DNA of 64,000 bases, taken from Burkholderia stagnalis. GTDB taxonomy: Bacteria > Pseudomonadota > Gammaproteobacteria > Burkholderiales > Burkholderiaceae. Where the stretch lies: positions 434,001-498,000 of the forward strand of contig NZ_CADESW010000001.1 of the NCBI RefSeq assembly GCF_902830275.1, read 5' to 3'. The translations under genes and the position numbers were made by a program. The notes beneath the pieces are model-generated. The model saw nothing but the letters and a program-made list of their open reading frames with translations, made no database searches and was not told where the DNA came from. Positions 37,052 to 46,640 of this stretch are shown in pieces. Positions within the stretch are counted from its first letter, which is position 1, and every line of letters begins with the position of its first letter.

Positions 37052-38464
37052 TTACGCGTTCGCGCGCGCGGCGCCCGGAACGCGTGCGGCGACGGCCTGG
37101 CGCGAGCCCGGACGGCCGATCGGGTGATATTCGATGCCCTGCTCGGTCATCGTCTCCGGCTCGTACAGGTTGCGGCCGTCGAAGATCACAGGCGACTTCC
37201 ACAGCCGGCCGAGCGCGGCGAAGTCCGGGCTCTTGAACGCCTTCCATTCGGTGACGACCACCAGCGCATCGGCGTCGCGCGCGACCTGCGATTCGTCGTC
37301 CGCATACGCGAGGCGCTCGAGCCAGCTCGGGTGGCTCGCGAGATCGAGCGCGATCACGCGCTGCGCCTCGCGCTGCGCGACCGGGTCGTACGCGGTGACG
37401 CGCGCGCCGCGCGACAGCAGCTCGGCGATCAGCGCGCGGCTCGGCGCCTCGCGCATGTCGTCGGTGTTCGGCTTGAACGCGAGGCCCCAGATGCCGAACG
37501 TGCGGCCCGTCAGGTTCTCGCCGAAGCGCGCGACGATCTTTTCGGCGAGCACGCGCTTTTGCGCGGCGTTCACCGACGACACCGCCTTCAGGATCTCCAG
37601 CGACTGGCCGTGCTCGTCCGCGGTGCGGATCAGCGCCTCGACGTCCTTCGGGAAGCACGAGCCGCCGTAGCCGCAGCCCGCATACAGGAAGTGGTAGCCG
37701 ATGCGCGGGTCGGAGCCGATCCCGCGCCGCACGGCCTCGATGTCCGCGCCGAAGCGGTCGGCGAGGTTCGCGAGCTCGTTCATGAACGAGATGCGCGTGG
37801 CCAGCATCGCGTTCGCCGCGTACTTCGTGAACTCGGCCGAGCGCACGTCCATGTACAGCGTGCGCTCGTGGTTGCGGTTGAACGGTGCGTACAGCTTCTT
37901 CATCAGCTCGCGCGCGCGCTCGCCCGGCACGTCGTCGTCGCAGCCGATCACGATGCGGTCCGGCCGCGTGAAATCGTCCACCGCCGCGCCTTCCTTCAGG
38001 AATTCCGGATTCGACACGACCGAGAACATCTGTGCCTCGCCGCGCTTGGCGAGTTCGTCCGCGATCGCCGCGCGCACGCGCTCGGCGGTGCCGACCGGCA
38101 CGGTCGACTTGTCGACCACCACCTTGAAGCCGGTCATGTGGCGGCCGATGTTGCGCGCGGCGGCGAGCACGTATTGCAGGTCGGCGGAGCCGTCCTCGTC
38201 GGGCGGCGTGCCGACCGCGATGAACTGCACGTCGCCGTGCGCGACCGCGGCCTCGATGTCGGTCGAGAAGCGCAGGCGGCCCGCGGAGCGGTTGCGCGCG
38301 ATGATTTCCTTGAGGCCCGGTTCGTGGATCGGCACGCCGCCGTCGTTGAGGATGTCGATCTTGCGCTGATCGACGTCGAGGCAGAACACGTCGTGCCCGA
38401 TGTCGGCGAGGCAGGCGCCGGTGACGAGACCTACGTAACCGCTGCCGATGATAGTCAGATTCAT
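37052..38464 (-). CDS. bceC: UDP-glucose 6-dehydrogenase
   Basis: Product of 470 aa. N-terminal NAD-binding fold ([19 protein letters not shown]), central domain with [14 protein letters not shown] and the catalytic Cys270 in YGGSCFPKD, and a UDP-binding C-terminal domain ([18 protein letters not shown]). It oxidises UDP-glucose to UDP-glucuronate, a cepacian building block. The start at 38464 is the first ATG before the Rossmann strand. It lies 16 bp before bceD and 59 bp after bceB. Confidence 0.94.
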   Translation of the reverse strand: MNLTIIGSGYVGLVTGACLADIGHDVFCLDVDQRKIDILNDGGVPIHEPGLKEIIARNRSAGRLRFSTDIEAAVAHGDVQFIAVGTPPDEDGSADLQYVLAAARNIGRHMTGFKVVVDKSTVPVGTAERVRAAIADELAKRGEAQMFSVVSNPEFLKEGAAVDDFTRPDRIVIGCDDDVPGERARELMKKLYAPFNRNHERTLYMDVRSAEFTKYAANAMLATRISFMNELANLADRFGADIEAVRRGIGSDPRIGYHFLYAGCGYGGSCFPKDVEALIRTADEHGQSLEILKAVSSVNAAQKRVLAEKIVARFGENLTGRTFGIWGLAFKPNTDDMREAPSRALIAELLSRGARVTAYDPVAQREAQRVIALDLASHPSWLERLAYADDESQVARDADALVVVTEWKAFKSPDFAALGRLWKSPVIFDGRNLYEPETMTEQGIEYHPIGRPGSRQAVAARVPGAARANA

Positions 38465-38523
38465 GATGTGTCGACCTCTTGACCAGTGATTCGAAAACCG
38501 GAAACCGGATGAAGCAGCCGCGC

Positions 38524-39900
38524 TCAGTACGCGTTGCTGCCGGTAAAGCCTTTCCACAGCGTCAGCGCGACGATCTTGATGTCGAGCCAGAACGACCAGT
38601 TCTGCATGTAGTAGAGATCGAGCTTCACGCGCCCCATCATCTTCTCGACCTGGTCGGTCTCGCCGCGAAAGCCGTTGACCTGCGCCCAGCCCGTGATGCC
38701 GGGCTTGATCCGGTAGCGGAACATGTAGCCCTTCACCAGATCCTTGTAGATGTCGTCGTGCGCGAGCGCATGCGGGCGCGGGCCGACGACGGACATCTCG
38801 CCCTTCAGCACGTTGATGAACTGCGGCAGCTCGTCGAGGCTCGTGCGGCGCAGGAAGCGGCCGACCGGCGTCACGCGCGCATCGTTCTTGGTCGCCTGCG
38901 TGACCTTGCCCGCCGTTTCCTGATGCACCTTCATCGAGCGGAACTTGTAGATCTCGAACTCGTTGCCGTCGATGCCCTTGCGCTTCTGCCGGAAGAACAC
39001 GGGCCCGTGCGACGTCAGCTTGATCAGGCACGCGATCGCGAGCATCACCGGCGCGAGCGCCATGAGCGCCGCCAGCGCGAACAGCCGGTCGAACACGAAC
39101 TTCGGCATGATCCGCACGTCGGTGATCGGCGACGCCGCCAGGTTGATCGCCGGCACGCCGAGCAGCTCGACCACCTCCTGGTTGAAGAACGACAGGCTGC
39201 GCACGTCCGGGATGAAGCGGATGTTCACGAAGTCGTGGCGGAACACCCGCACGATCCGGCTGATCTGCGGCTCCTCCGAAATCGGCAGCGCGAGCCACAG
39301 CTCGCGAATCGCGCGGCTGCGCACGAGCCGCTCCAGCGCATCGAAGCTGCGTTCGATCGTCACGCCGTCGAGCGTCGCCTCGCCGGCCGGCGCGCTTTCG
39401 TCGTACACGCACACCGGGTTGAAGCCGGCTTCCGGGCGGGCGCGCATCTGCGCGATCAGCCGCCGCGTCGCCGGCGCATCGCCGACGATCGCGACGTCGC
39501 GATGGTTGAAGCCGCCGCGCCGCAGCTGCCGCAGCACCGCATGCACACCGGCCTTCGACGCCGCGAGCAGCGCCACCGTCGCGAGCCCCCAGTAGCCGAG
39601 CCACAGGCGCGACAGGTCGCCCGACTGATGGAAGCTGAAGCTCATCAGGATGCCCGCGAGCTCGACCACGAGCCACGCGAACGCGACGCGCCCCATCAGC
39701 GCGACCAGCCGCTTGCCGCGCCACGACTGGTAGATCCCGAACGCCGGGAAGAACACGACGACGAGCACGCAGTCGAACAGCACCATCGTGCGCTGCAGGT
39801 CGTCGAGCCAGACGCTGCGCCCGTCGTGCAGCGCGGCGGCGATCACGGCCCCCGCCACGACCATCGCGATATCGATGATTCTCGCCAGCACGCTCAACAT
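38524..39900 (-). CDS. bceB: Undecaprenyl-phosphate glucose phosphotransferase (priming enzyme)
   Basis: Product of 458 aa. Four N-terminal membrane helices, a CoA-binding-like domain ([20 protein letters not shown]), a fifth helix and the bacterial sugar-transferase domain: [38 protein letters not shown] and [12 protein letters not shown]. It transfers glucose-1-phosphate to undecaprenyl phosphate and so starts each cepacian repeat. It is the first gene of the minus-strand bce operon. GAGGAAG precedes the ATG at 39900. Confidence 0.93.
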   Translation of the reverse strand: MLSVLARIIDIAMVVAGAVIAAALHDGRSVWLDDLQRTMVLFDCVLVVVFFPAFGIYQSWRGKRLVALMGRVAFAWLVVELAGILMSFSFHQSGDLSRLWLGYWGLATVALLAASKAGVHAVLRQLRRGGFNHRDVAIVGDAPATRRLIAQMRARPEAGFNPVCVYDESAPAGEATLDGVTIERSFDALERLVRSRAIRELWLALPISEEPQISRIVRVFRHDFVNIRFIPDVRSLSFFNQEVVELLGVPAINLAASPITDVRIMPKFVFDRLFALAALMALAPVMLAIACLIKLTSHGPVFFRQKRKGIDGNEFEIYKFRSMKVHQETAGKVTQATKNDARVTPVGRFLRRTSLDELPQFINVLKGEMSVVGPRPHALAHDDIYKDLVKGYMFRYRIKPGITGWAQVNGFRGETDQVEKMMGRVKLDLYYMQNWSFWLDIKIVALTLWKGFTGSNAY

Positions 39901-40326
39901 GTTCGCTTCCTCTTTGAACAGGCGTTTGCCGAACTGCTCCTTGCGCGGCCCCTGCCGCACATTCGATTCAAACGTTGCATGACGCTATTGAAGCGGTAAG
40001 AAATTGGCGCCTCAAGCGCACAAGTATTTCGAAAAATAATCGGCAATTCTTGCGCACCGAAGAGCGATTTATATCGGCATCTTTTCCCGGACCGGGTGGA
40101 TATTCACCGGATTACCGGCATGCGCCACCGTCTTCCGACCCTTGCAGGGCGGGCGTCGCGCGGGATCATGCCGAATTATTTTTTAATTTTTTATTTGCGC
40201 GATCCGGTGCAGGGAAAAATTTCGCGATGCGAATCTCGACTGAATAGTGCGCGAGCCGAACGGTTTTATTGTCGATTTACTTCATGCTACAACGACAGGC
40301 ACTGACATCAATCATGGAGTGCCATC
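39901..40326. promoter_or_regulatory. Divergent bceB/bceA control region
   Basis: 426 bp with AT-rich segments, notably 40169-40200. A candidate bceB promoter on the minus strand is TTGAGG (40010-40015) and TTCAAT (39987-39992) with a 17-bp spacer, four of six matches in each hexamer. No equally good pair was found for bceA. The long AT-rich stretch could attract H-NS-like silencers; inference only. Confidence 0.5.
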
Positions 40327-41853
40327 ATGAATGCTCCGGCCGTGACAGCCGATACGCGCTCATCCTCTTCCGCCGCCGCGCCTGCCGGCTCGCGCGTCGC
40401 GGTGCAGCCGGTGATCCTCGCCGGCGGCTCCGGCACGCGCTTGTGGCCGATGTCGCGCGAGCACTATCCGAAACAGCTGATCGGGCTGCTCGGCGAACAT
40501 TCGCTGCTGCAGGCCACCGCATGCCGCCTCGACGGCCTCGCGACCGGCCATCCGGTGAGCGACGAGGTGCTGATCGTCTGCGGCGAGGACCATCGCTTCA
40601 CGACCGCCGAACAGCTGCGCGCCACCGGCAAGCGCGCGTCGATCGTGCTCGAGCCGCTCGGCCGCGACACCGCGCCCGCGCTGACGCTCGCCGCGCTGCG
40701 CATCGTCGCGGGCGGCAACGACGCGGTGATGACCGTGATGCCGGCCGACCACGCGGTGGCCGACCATCCGCGCTTTCATGCGGCGGTCGCCGCCGGCGTG
40801 CGCAGCGCCGTGCAAGGCCGGATCGCGACGCTCGGCATCGTGCCGGACCACGCAGAGACCGGTTACGGCTACATCCGCGTCGGCCAGTCGCTCGGCCATG
40901 CCGACGCCGGCGGCCTCGACGTGCGGCGCCTCGACCGCTTCGTCGAGAAGCCGCACCTCGAACTCGCTCAGCAGTACGTCGAATCCGGCGAATACTGGTG
41001 GAACAGCGGCATCTTCATCGTGCGTGCGTCGGTATGGCTGAACGCGATCCGGCATTTCGAGCCGGCGATGCATGCCGCATGCGAACAGGCGATCGCGCAG
41101 GGCGAGGCCGACGGCGATTTCTTCCGCGTCGACCGCGACGCGTTCGCCGCGTCGCCGTCGAACTCGATCGACTACGCGGTGATGGAGCCGCTCGCGAACC
41201 TGCCGTCCGTGTGCGAAAGCGTCGTCGTGCCGCTCGACGCGGGCTGGTCGGACGTCGGCTCTTGGGACGCGATCTGGCAGATCCTGCCGAAGGACAGCGC
41301 GGACAACGTCGGCCGCGGCCACGTGCTGTTCGAGGACGCCGAATCCACGTTCGCGCATTCGGAAGGCCGGCTCGTCGCGTGCGTCGGCACGCAGAACCTC
41401 GTCGTCGTCGAGACGCCCGACGCGGTGCTCGTCGCCGACAAGTCGCGCGTGCAGGACGTGAAGAAGATCGTCGGCCGCATCAAGGCGGAGCGCGGCGCGG
41501 AAGCGACCGATCACCGCAAGGTGCATCGCCCGTGGGGCCATTACGATTCGGTCGACATGGGCGAGCGCTTCCAGGTGAAGCGCATCGTCGTGAAGCCCGG
41601 CGCGCGGCTGTCGCTGCAGATGCATCATCACCGCGCCGAGCACTGGATCGTCGTGCGCGGCACCGCGCGCATCACGCGCGGCGACGACACGTTCCTGCTG
41701 TCGGAAAACGAATCGACCTACATCCCGCTCGGCGTGTCGCACCGCCTGGAAAACCCGGGCAAGATGCCGCTCGAACTGATCGAGGTGCAGTCGGGCTCGT
41801 ATCTCGGCGAGGACGACATCGTGCGCTTCGACGATACGTACGGACGCCAGTGA
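40327..41853 (+). CDS. bceA: Bifunctional mannose-1-P guanylyltransferase/mannose-6-P isomerase
   Basis: Product of 508 aa. The nucleotidyltransferase domain opens with LAGGSGTRLWPMSREHYPKQ (31-50) and has FVEKPHLELAQQY and ETGYGYIRVG; the C-terminal type II PMI cupin has RPWGHYDSVDMGERFQ and LSLQMHHHRAEHWIVVRG. It makes GDP-mannose, the source of mannose and rhamnose-type sugars in cepacian. The 25-residue Ser/Ala-rich N-terminus is an addition. It is divergent from bceB. GGAG lies 8 nt before the ATG. A strong terminator follows. Confidence 0.94.
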   Translation: MNAPAVTADTRSSSSAAAPAGSRVAVQPVILAGGSGTRLWPMSREHYPKQLIGLLGEHSLLQATACRLDGLATGHPVSDEVLIVCGEDHRFTTAEQLRATGKRASIVLEPLGRDTAPALTLAALRIVAGGNDAVMTVMPADHAVADHPRFHAAVAAGVRSAVQGRIATLGIVPDHAETGYGYIRVGQSLGHADAGGLDVRRLDRFVEKPHLELAQQYVESGEYWWNSGIFIVRASVWLNAIRHFEPAMHAACEQAIAQGEADGDFFRVDRDAFAASPSNSIDYAVMEPLANLPSVCESVVVPLDAGWSDVGSWDAIWQILPKDSADNVGRGHVLFEDAESTFAHSEGRLVACVGTQNLVVVETPDAVLVADKSRVQDVKKIVGRIKAERGAEATDHRKVHRPWGHYDSVDMGERFQVKRIVVKPGARLSLQMHHHRAEHWIVVRGTARITRGDDTFLLSENESTYIPLGVSHRLENPGKMPLELIEVQSGSYLGEDDIVRFDDTYGRQ

Positions 41854-41872
41854 CGACGACTGCCGGATGAAC

Positions 41873-41902
41873 AAGGGCGCCGTCGACGACGGCGCCCTTT
41901 TT
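41873..41902 (+). terminator. Rho-independent terminator after bceA
   Basis: Perfect 12-bp stem AAGGGCGCCGTC/GACGGCGCCCTT with a GAC loop and a five-T run. It ends bceA transcription and, being symmetric with A residues on the other side, may also end the convergent gene at 41949. Confidence 0.9.
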
Positions 41903-41948
41903 CGTTGCGGCTTCGCGCGCGGCGCGCGCGACACCTGGCTTACGCGGC

Positions 41949-42896
41949 TCAACCCACGCGATACACGAACTCGCGCCGCTCGGCCTGCACCGGATCGTTG
42001 CGGCCATCGGCCAGCGACGTCGAGCGGCGCTCGGCGATGAAGCGCTTGATGTCCGATTCCGCGCGCGCGAGCGCGGAAAGGCCCGCCAGCACCGGCACGC
42101 TTTGCGGCTCGCACGCCGGCTCGTGGCTCGCGCCGTGCCGGTCGATCCACTGCCGCGCCCATTCGAGCGCGAAGTGCTCCGCTTCCTCGGCGTCGGTGAA
42201 ACGCGGGCCGATCAGGCCGGAGCGCTCGACGCGCCGATCGTCCTGCGCGATCTCCGCCCACGCGCGATACATCAGGTTCTGCACGGGCTGCGCGATGCCG
42301 AGGATCGTGTAGCCGCGATACTCGTCGACCTGCGGCTCGGACGCCGAAAAGCTCGCGGCCGTCGCGCGCGGATGACGCTCGTGCGCGGCCGGCGCGGCGC
42401 CCGGCACGTTGAATGCCGACGTGGCCGACCCGGCGGTTTCGCCGCGCGACGACACGGCCAGCGCCGCATCGTCGCCACGCCAAACGTTTGCTTGCGAAAC
42501 CGGCAATTGCCACGATTCGGGGTTCTGCCAGAACACGCCGCGCAGGCGATCGTTTTCCGGCGCCGGTTCGGCGCGATGCGTCGGCGCGACCGGCACGGGC
42601 GGCGGCGGCACATAGGCGAACGTGCGCCCGCTGAACTGGGTCAGCACGTCGATCATCTGCAGCAGCGTCCCGCTCGCGAGCCACTCCTCGTAGCGGCGGC
42701 GGCAGGTGGGCCCGGACGGATAGCGTCCGGGCAGCTTCGACCATGCTTCGCCGGTCGTCAGAATCCAGAGCACCGCGTTGGCGACGACGCGCGGTTCCGC
42801 GCGCGGGCGCCCACGACGATTCAGCCGGATCGGTTCATCGGCGATCAGCGTCGAAAGACGAACCCACTCTTCATCGTTAAGCTCATCGAAGAACAT
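41949..42896 (-). CDS. Transposase-derived DNA-binding protein, no DDE domain
   Basis: Product of 315 aa. Residues 1-90 match the N-terminal helix-turn-helix domain of IS5-type transposases (FDELNDEEWVRLSTLI, RRGRPRAEPRVVANAVLWIL, GEAWSKLPGRYPSGPTCRRR). The rest is not a DDE catalytic domain: a Pro-rich linker is followed by a compact domain (about 200-300) with YRGYTILGIAQPVQNLMYRA and FTDAEEAEHFALEWARQWID. No terminal inverted repeats flank it. It is best read as a domesticated gene, perhaps a regulator. It converges on bceA across the terminator. GGAG lies 10 nt before the ATG. Confidence 0.7.
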   Translation of the reverse strand: MFFDELNDEEWVRLSTLIADEPIRLNRRGRPRAEPRVVANAVLWILTTGEAWSKLPGRYPSGPTCRRRYEEWLASGTLLQMIDVLTQFSGRTFAYVPPPPVPVAPTHRAEPAPENDRLRGVFWQNPESWQLPVSQANVWRGDDAALAVSSRGETAGSATSAFNVPGAAPAAHERHPRATAASFSASEPQVDEYRGYTILGIAQPVQNLMYRAWAEIAQDDRRVERSGLIGPRFTDAEEAEHFALEWARQWIDRHGASHEPACEPQSVPVLAGLSALARAESDIKRFIAERRSTSLADGRNDPVQAERREFVYRVG

Positions 42897-43046
42897 AGTA
42901 GATCTCTCCACGCAGCCAGGCCGGGCTGCGATTGGCGGCGCCTTCGCGATCGCTCGCGGGGCGGCCAGGTTGCACATTAGGGTTATCCGGTTGTGCATGC
43001 CGGCGCGATTCCGCACTAACGCGGTGCCGCGCGTCCCGGCAATGAC

Positions 43047-43087
43047 GCACAAATCCCGGTCTCACTCCATTGCGGGAATTTTTGTGC
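43047..43087. repeat. Imperfect inverted repeat upstream of the transposase-derived gene
   Basis: Arms GCACAAATCCCG and CGGGAATTTTTGTGC around a 14-bp centre; the pairing is GCACAAA with TTTGTGC and TCCCG with CGGGA, the right arm carrying three extra T/A bases. It lies about 150 bp upstream of the 42896 start. Confidence 0.45.
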
Positions 43088-43315
43088 ACGAAGCATACCA
43101 TCCCTAGGGTTTATCTCAATATGACAATGACTTTATGTTACGTACTGAAACAACATGGCATCGATGCGCGATCCATTTATGCTTGAATTTTTTTACGAAA
43201 TCTTTATTCGATGCACCGGAAAGCCCCGTCTGGAGCGGGTTTGAGAGGGTCGCAACCCCTGTCGTTTCTAACAGGCTTCCGGGCCGCCCCAGCCCTTTTC
43301 AGTAACATTCACCGA

Positions 43316-43383
43316 ATTGCGGGATCGCAATCGGTAATTCATGGAAAATTTCTCAAAAAGATATTTTCCGATCGGTAATTCAT
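43316..43383. repeat. Nested inverted and direct repeats
   Basis: Three elements side by side. ATTGCG/CGCAAT inverted repeat with 4-bp centre (43316-43331). Two exact copies of ATCGGTAATTCAT (43330-43342 and 43371-43383), 41 bp apart. Between the copies, a 27-bp inverted repeat (43343-43369) pairing GGAAAAT with ATTTTCC and TCT with AGA. Not linked to any gene start; nearest is the DUF3501 stop at 43719. Confidence 0.75.
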
Positions 43384-43718
43384 TCGAATGCCAATCATTA
43401 GACTTTTCTCTACGTACAATCTTTATATTGTTTCTCTGCGGACAGTGACAAGGGTGTGACGCAGCACGAACGCGTTGCGAATGACGGTATGTAACGCCAT
43501 GTTGCGACATGTTTCGACGGTGGCGCCGCGCGACGAATCATGCCTGACGGCGCAGGCCCATGCGATGCCGCGGCGCCTATGCTCGCCGGACACGCGCGCA
43601 GGCCGGACGCCTTTCTTCAGTTCATTTGATTCAGGTCAATTTTCGGCGAGCGGCGCGAGCCGAATTCATCGTTGTGCCAACGGAGTGTGTCGGCGGATGC
43701 GGGCGGCGAGCGCAGCGG

Positions 43719-44300
43719 CTAACGCAGATCGCTCACGAGCGACGCCGCGACGGCGTCGTCGATGCGTTGCGCCGGCACCGCGTAGCCCGGGTGATCGCAG
43801 CCGATCGACAGCGCGGCGCCCTGCCTGAGCGCGTCGCGCATCGGCGCGCCGAGTTCGAAGCGGACGAAGTGCACCGCGGACGTCTTCTCGTCCGTCTCGC
43901 GGTCGAGATCCTCGTCTGCGATCGCATAGACCGGCGCGTGGCCGTCGACCTGCAGGTACACGCGATCCTCGACGCCGATCAGCCGCGCCAGCGCCGCGCG
44001 CCGCTCGGCGTCGTGCTCGTATTCGATCTGCATCGTCGCCTTCAGGTTGGTGCCGTCGGGCACCAGCGGCCGATAAGCGTCCAGCTCGCTCTCGATGCCC
44101 GCCTCGTCGAAAATCTTCTCGATGTGCAGCATCTCCTGGACCTGGTAGCGGATCGTCGTCTCGTCCTCGAACAGGAAGCGCAGGTGATTGCCGAGCTGCA
44201 CCGCGCGCTGCCGCTTGTGCGCGATGAGCCGCGCGTGTTCGGAGCGGCGGATCTTCGCGTAGGCCTCGAGCGTCAGCAGGGAATCGCGGTCGAGCGTCAT
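43719..44300 (-). CDS. DUF3501 family protein
   Basis: Product of 193 aa, cytoplasmic, with RDSLLTLEAYAKIRRSEHAR, FLFEDETTIRYQVQEMLHIE and LVPDGTNLKATMQIEYEHD, the recognisable features of DUF3501. Function is unknown. It lies 26 bp after the Fe-S oxidoreductase gene and completes a rubrerythrin, Fe-S protein, DUF3501 set that recurs together in Proteobacteria, so a role in oxidative-stress electron transfer is inferred from context. Confidence 0.85.
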   Translation of the reverse strand: MTLDRDSLLTLEAYAKIRRSEHARLIAHKRQRAVQLGNHLRFLFEDETTIRYQVQEMLHIEKIFDEAGIESELDAYRPLVPDGTNLKATMQIEYEHDAERRAALARLIGVEDRVYLQVDGHAPVYAIADEDLDRETDEKTSAVHFVRFELGAPMRDALRQGAALSIGCDHPGYAVPAQRIDDAVAASLVSDLR

Positions 44301-44326
44301 GGAGTGTCCCTCTTGGTCGATCGGGT

Positions 44327-45664
44327 TCAAATGCCGTACGCGCGACGCAGCAGCGTGAGCGGATGCGCGAGCGGCGCATCGCCGAGCCCGGCCTCGCCGA
44401 TGCCCTGCACGATGTGATGGCCCGCGAGCGCGCAGTCGGACGACACGACATCCGGCTTCGGCTCCGCCATCGCCTTGAACACGGGCCCGCCGATGCGCAT
44501 CGCGTCCGCATGGAATTCCTTCTTCACGCCGAACGTGCCCGCATGCCCCGAGCAGCGCTCGACCACGTGCACGCGCGTATCGGGCACGAGCGACAGCACG
44601 TCGGCGGTCTTGCGGCCGATGTTCTGCACGCGCGCGTGACACGGCACGTGATACGACACGGTGCCGAGGCCGGTCTTGAAGTCGGTCTTCAGCAGGCCGT
44701 CGCGATGCCGCGCGATCACATATTCGAACGGATCCCAGAACGCGTCGGCCACCGCGCGCACGGCCGCGTCGCCGGGGAACATCAGCGGCAGCTCGCTCTT
44801 GTACATCAGCACGCAGCTCGGGATCGCGCCGATCAGCGCATAGCCTTCGCGCGCGTAGCGCTCGAGCACCGGAATGTTGTCGGCCTTCTTCGCGGCGACG
44901 CCGGCGAGATTGCCCTGTTCGAGCAGCGGCATCCCGCAGCACGCCTCGCTCGACACGAGCTCGTACGGAATGTCGTTGTGCGCGAGGATCGCGAGCAGAT
45001 CGTGGCCGATGCCCGGCTCGTTGAAATTCACGTAGCAGGTGGCGTAGATCGCGACCTTGCCGGGCGTGCGCTCGCCGTCGCGCACCGGATGGCCGGCCGA
45101 GCGCGACGCCGTGCGGCGGAACTTGCGCGGCGCGAATTCGGGCAGCCACGCGTGGCGGTCGACACCGAGCGCCGCTTCGAGCGCATGGCGCGCGGGCGGC
45201 GTGCGGTTCACCGCGTTGACCGCCTGCGTGACGATCGGAATGCCCGCGAAATGGCCGAGCGCGTCGGTGTTCGACAGCACCTTGTCGCGCAGCTTCACCT
45301 CGCCGCGCCGGTAGCGCGCCGCCTTGCCGCGCAGCATCAGGTGCGGGAAATCGACGTTCCACGCATGCGGCGGCACATACGGGCATTTCGTCATGTAGCA
45401 GAGGTCGCACAGGTAGCACTGGTCGACGACCTCGCCGAACGCCGCCTTCGGCACTTCGTGGATGTCGCCGGTCGGCGTCTCGTCGACGAGGTCGAACAAC
45501 GACGGAAACGCGCCGCACAGCGACACGCAGCGCCGGCAGCCCGCGCAGATGTCGAACACGCGGGTCATCTCGGCGTCGATCGCGGCCTGGTCGTAGAACG
45601 CGTCGGACTGCCAGTCGAGCGGATGCCGGGTCGGGGCTTCGAGGCTGCCTTCCTTGTGTGGCAT
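44327..45664 (-). CDS. GlpC-like Fe-S oxidoreductase (CCG domains)
   Basis: Product of 445 aa. Two 4Fe-4S motifs near the N-terminus (CAGCRRCVSLCGAFP and CYLCDLCYMTKCPYVPP) are followed by two heterodisulfide-reductase-type Cys-rich domains (EACCGMPLLEQGN with YATCYVNFNEPG, and RCSGHAGTFGVKKEF with HVPCHARVQNIG). It probably passes electrons to the neighbouring rubrerythrin or a quinone/thiol partner. The ATG at 45664 is preceded by GGAG at 8 nt; upstream in-frame residues do not look coding. It lies 127 bp after rubrerythrin. Confidence 0.88.
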   Translation of the reverse strand: MPHKEGSLEAPTRHPLDWQSDAFYDQAAIDAEMTRVFDICAGCRRCVSLCGAFPSLFDLVDETPTGDIHEVPKAAFGEVVDQCYLCDLCYMTKCPYVPPHAWNVDFPHLMLRGKAARYRRGEVKLRDKVLSNTDALGHFAGIPIVTQAVNAVNRTPPARHALEAALGVDRHAWLPEFAPRKFRRTASRSAGHPVRDGERTPGKVAIYATCYVNFNEPGIGHDLLAILAHNDIPYELVSSEACCGMPLLEQGNLAGVAAKKADNIPVLERYAREGYALIGAIPSCVLMYKSELPLMFPGDAAVRAVADAFWDPFEYVIARHRDGLLKTDFKTGLGTVSYHVPCHARVQNIGRKTADVLSLVPDTRVHVVERCSGHAGTFGVKKEFHADAMRIGGPVFKAMAEPKPDVVSSDCALAGHHIVQGIGEAGLGDAPLAHPLTLLRRAYGI

Positions 45665-45791
45665 GTGGCGCTCCAGCGCAACGGTGACGCGCACGCGCAC
45701 ACGCCGCCCGCGCGATGCGGGCGGAGGCGCGAGTGGCGCGGCGAGGTGGCGGCGAACGTCAGGCGCATGGCGGGCAGGCCCGCCGTGCGGC

Positions 45792-46214
45792 TCAGTCGAC
45801 GAGCGCGTCGAGCGCTTTCGTATACCGGTTCGCGTGGCTGCGTTCGGCCTTCGCCAGCGTCTCGAACCAGTTCGCGATTTCGTCGAAGCCTTCCTCGCGG
45901 GCGGTCTTCGCCATGCCCGGATACATGTCGGTGTACTCGTGCGTCTCGCCGGCAATCGCCGATTGCAGGTTCAGCCGCGACGGACCAAACGGCAGCCCGG
46001 TCGCCGGATCGCCGACCGCTTCGAGATATTCCAGGTGGCCGTGCGCATGGCCGGTCTCGCCTTCGGCGGTCGAGCGGAACAGCGCGGCGATGTCGTTCTG
46101 GCCTTCGACGTCGGCCTTCGATGCGAAATACAGGTAGCGCCGGTTCGCTTGCGATTCGCCCGCGAACGCATATTTCAGGTTCTCTTCGGTTTTGCTGCCT
46201 TTGAGCTGAGCCAT
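45792..46214 (-). CDS. Rubrerythrin
   Basis: Product of 140 aa, a four-helix ferritin-like di-iron protein. Iron ligands are visible in [53 protein letters not shown] and [19 protein letters not shown]. It lacks the C-terminal rubredoxin domain of classical rubrerythrins, so electrons must come from a partner, plausibly the Fe-S protein downstream. Expected role is peroxide removal. GGAGG lies 6 nt before the ATG at 46214. First gene of the three-gene operon. Confidence 0.92.
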   Translation of the reverse strand: MAQLKGSKTEENLKYAFAGESQANRRYLYFASKADVEGQNDIAALFRSTAEGETGHAHGHLEYLEAVGDPATGLPFGPSRLNLQSAIAGETHEYTDMYPGMAKTAREEGFDEIANWFETLAKAERSHANRYTKALDALVD

Positions 46215-46640
46215 CTGCGCCTCCGTGCGTGCCGGCGCGCCGACGCGCCGGACCGAATCAGCGATTATGGGGAACGATGCACCCAGCACGAATCCTGCCG
46301 CCGGCATCGTGCTGTGTAATCTAGGCGCTCGGGCGGACATCCCCCAATTGGCTTTTTCAATGCCGCCGATAGCGATACTCGTGCGAACGATCGTGCCTGT
46401 CCACGAGCGCGGCGGCATCCCGGGCGACGCCATGCGCACCCATCTGACGGTCGACGTCGAACGACAACGAGGCGGTGCAACCTCGCACCGCCTCGTTGTT
46501 CATGATCCTGCGGGCAACGTCGCCGACCGCGCGGCACGCCCGGCAGGACAGGCTCGGCACGCTGGCCGATCGAGCGCGATTTACCGCGTGACGCTATCGG
46601 CCGGAGACGCGGTTACGCCGACGGCCTGCGTCCCGGCAGC
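46215..46640. other. Intergenic region between tpsA and rubrerythrin
   Basis: 426 bp with no supported gene; short open frames here have no ribosome site or recognisable product. It contains the rubrerythrin promoter region and a strong hairpin at 46464-46499. I see no other element. Confidence 0.5.
46464..46499 (-). terminator. Strong hairpin downstream of tpsA
   Basis: Perfect 15-bp stem with left arm ACAACGAGGCGGTGC and a 6-nt loop, 142 bp after the tpsA stop. No T-run follows on the minus strand, so it may be a processing or stability hairpin rather than a classical terminator. Confidence 0.55.

Larger units (their letters stand above)
42897..43718. other. Long AT-rich intergenic region with symmetric elements
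   Basis: About 820 bp without a supported gene. It has an imperfect inverted repeat at 43047-43087, a GCATCGATGC palindrome near 43156-43165, a hairpin-prone stretch at 43215-43262 and a tight group of repeats at 43316-43383. The promoter for the transposase-derived gene should lie in its left part. Confidence 0.6.

Noticed and set aside
41949..42896. Active insertion sequence
   Set aside because: No DDE catalytic region, no flanking terminal inverted repeats or target duplication at the gene ends.
43268..43510. 80-codon minus-strand frame
   Set aside because: No ribosome site, unusual composition, and it overlaps the repeat cluster.
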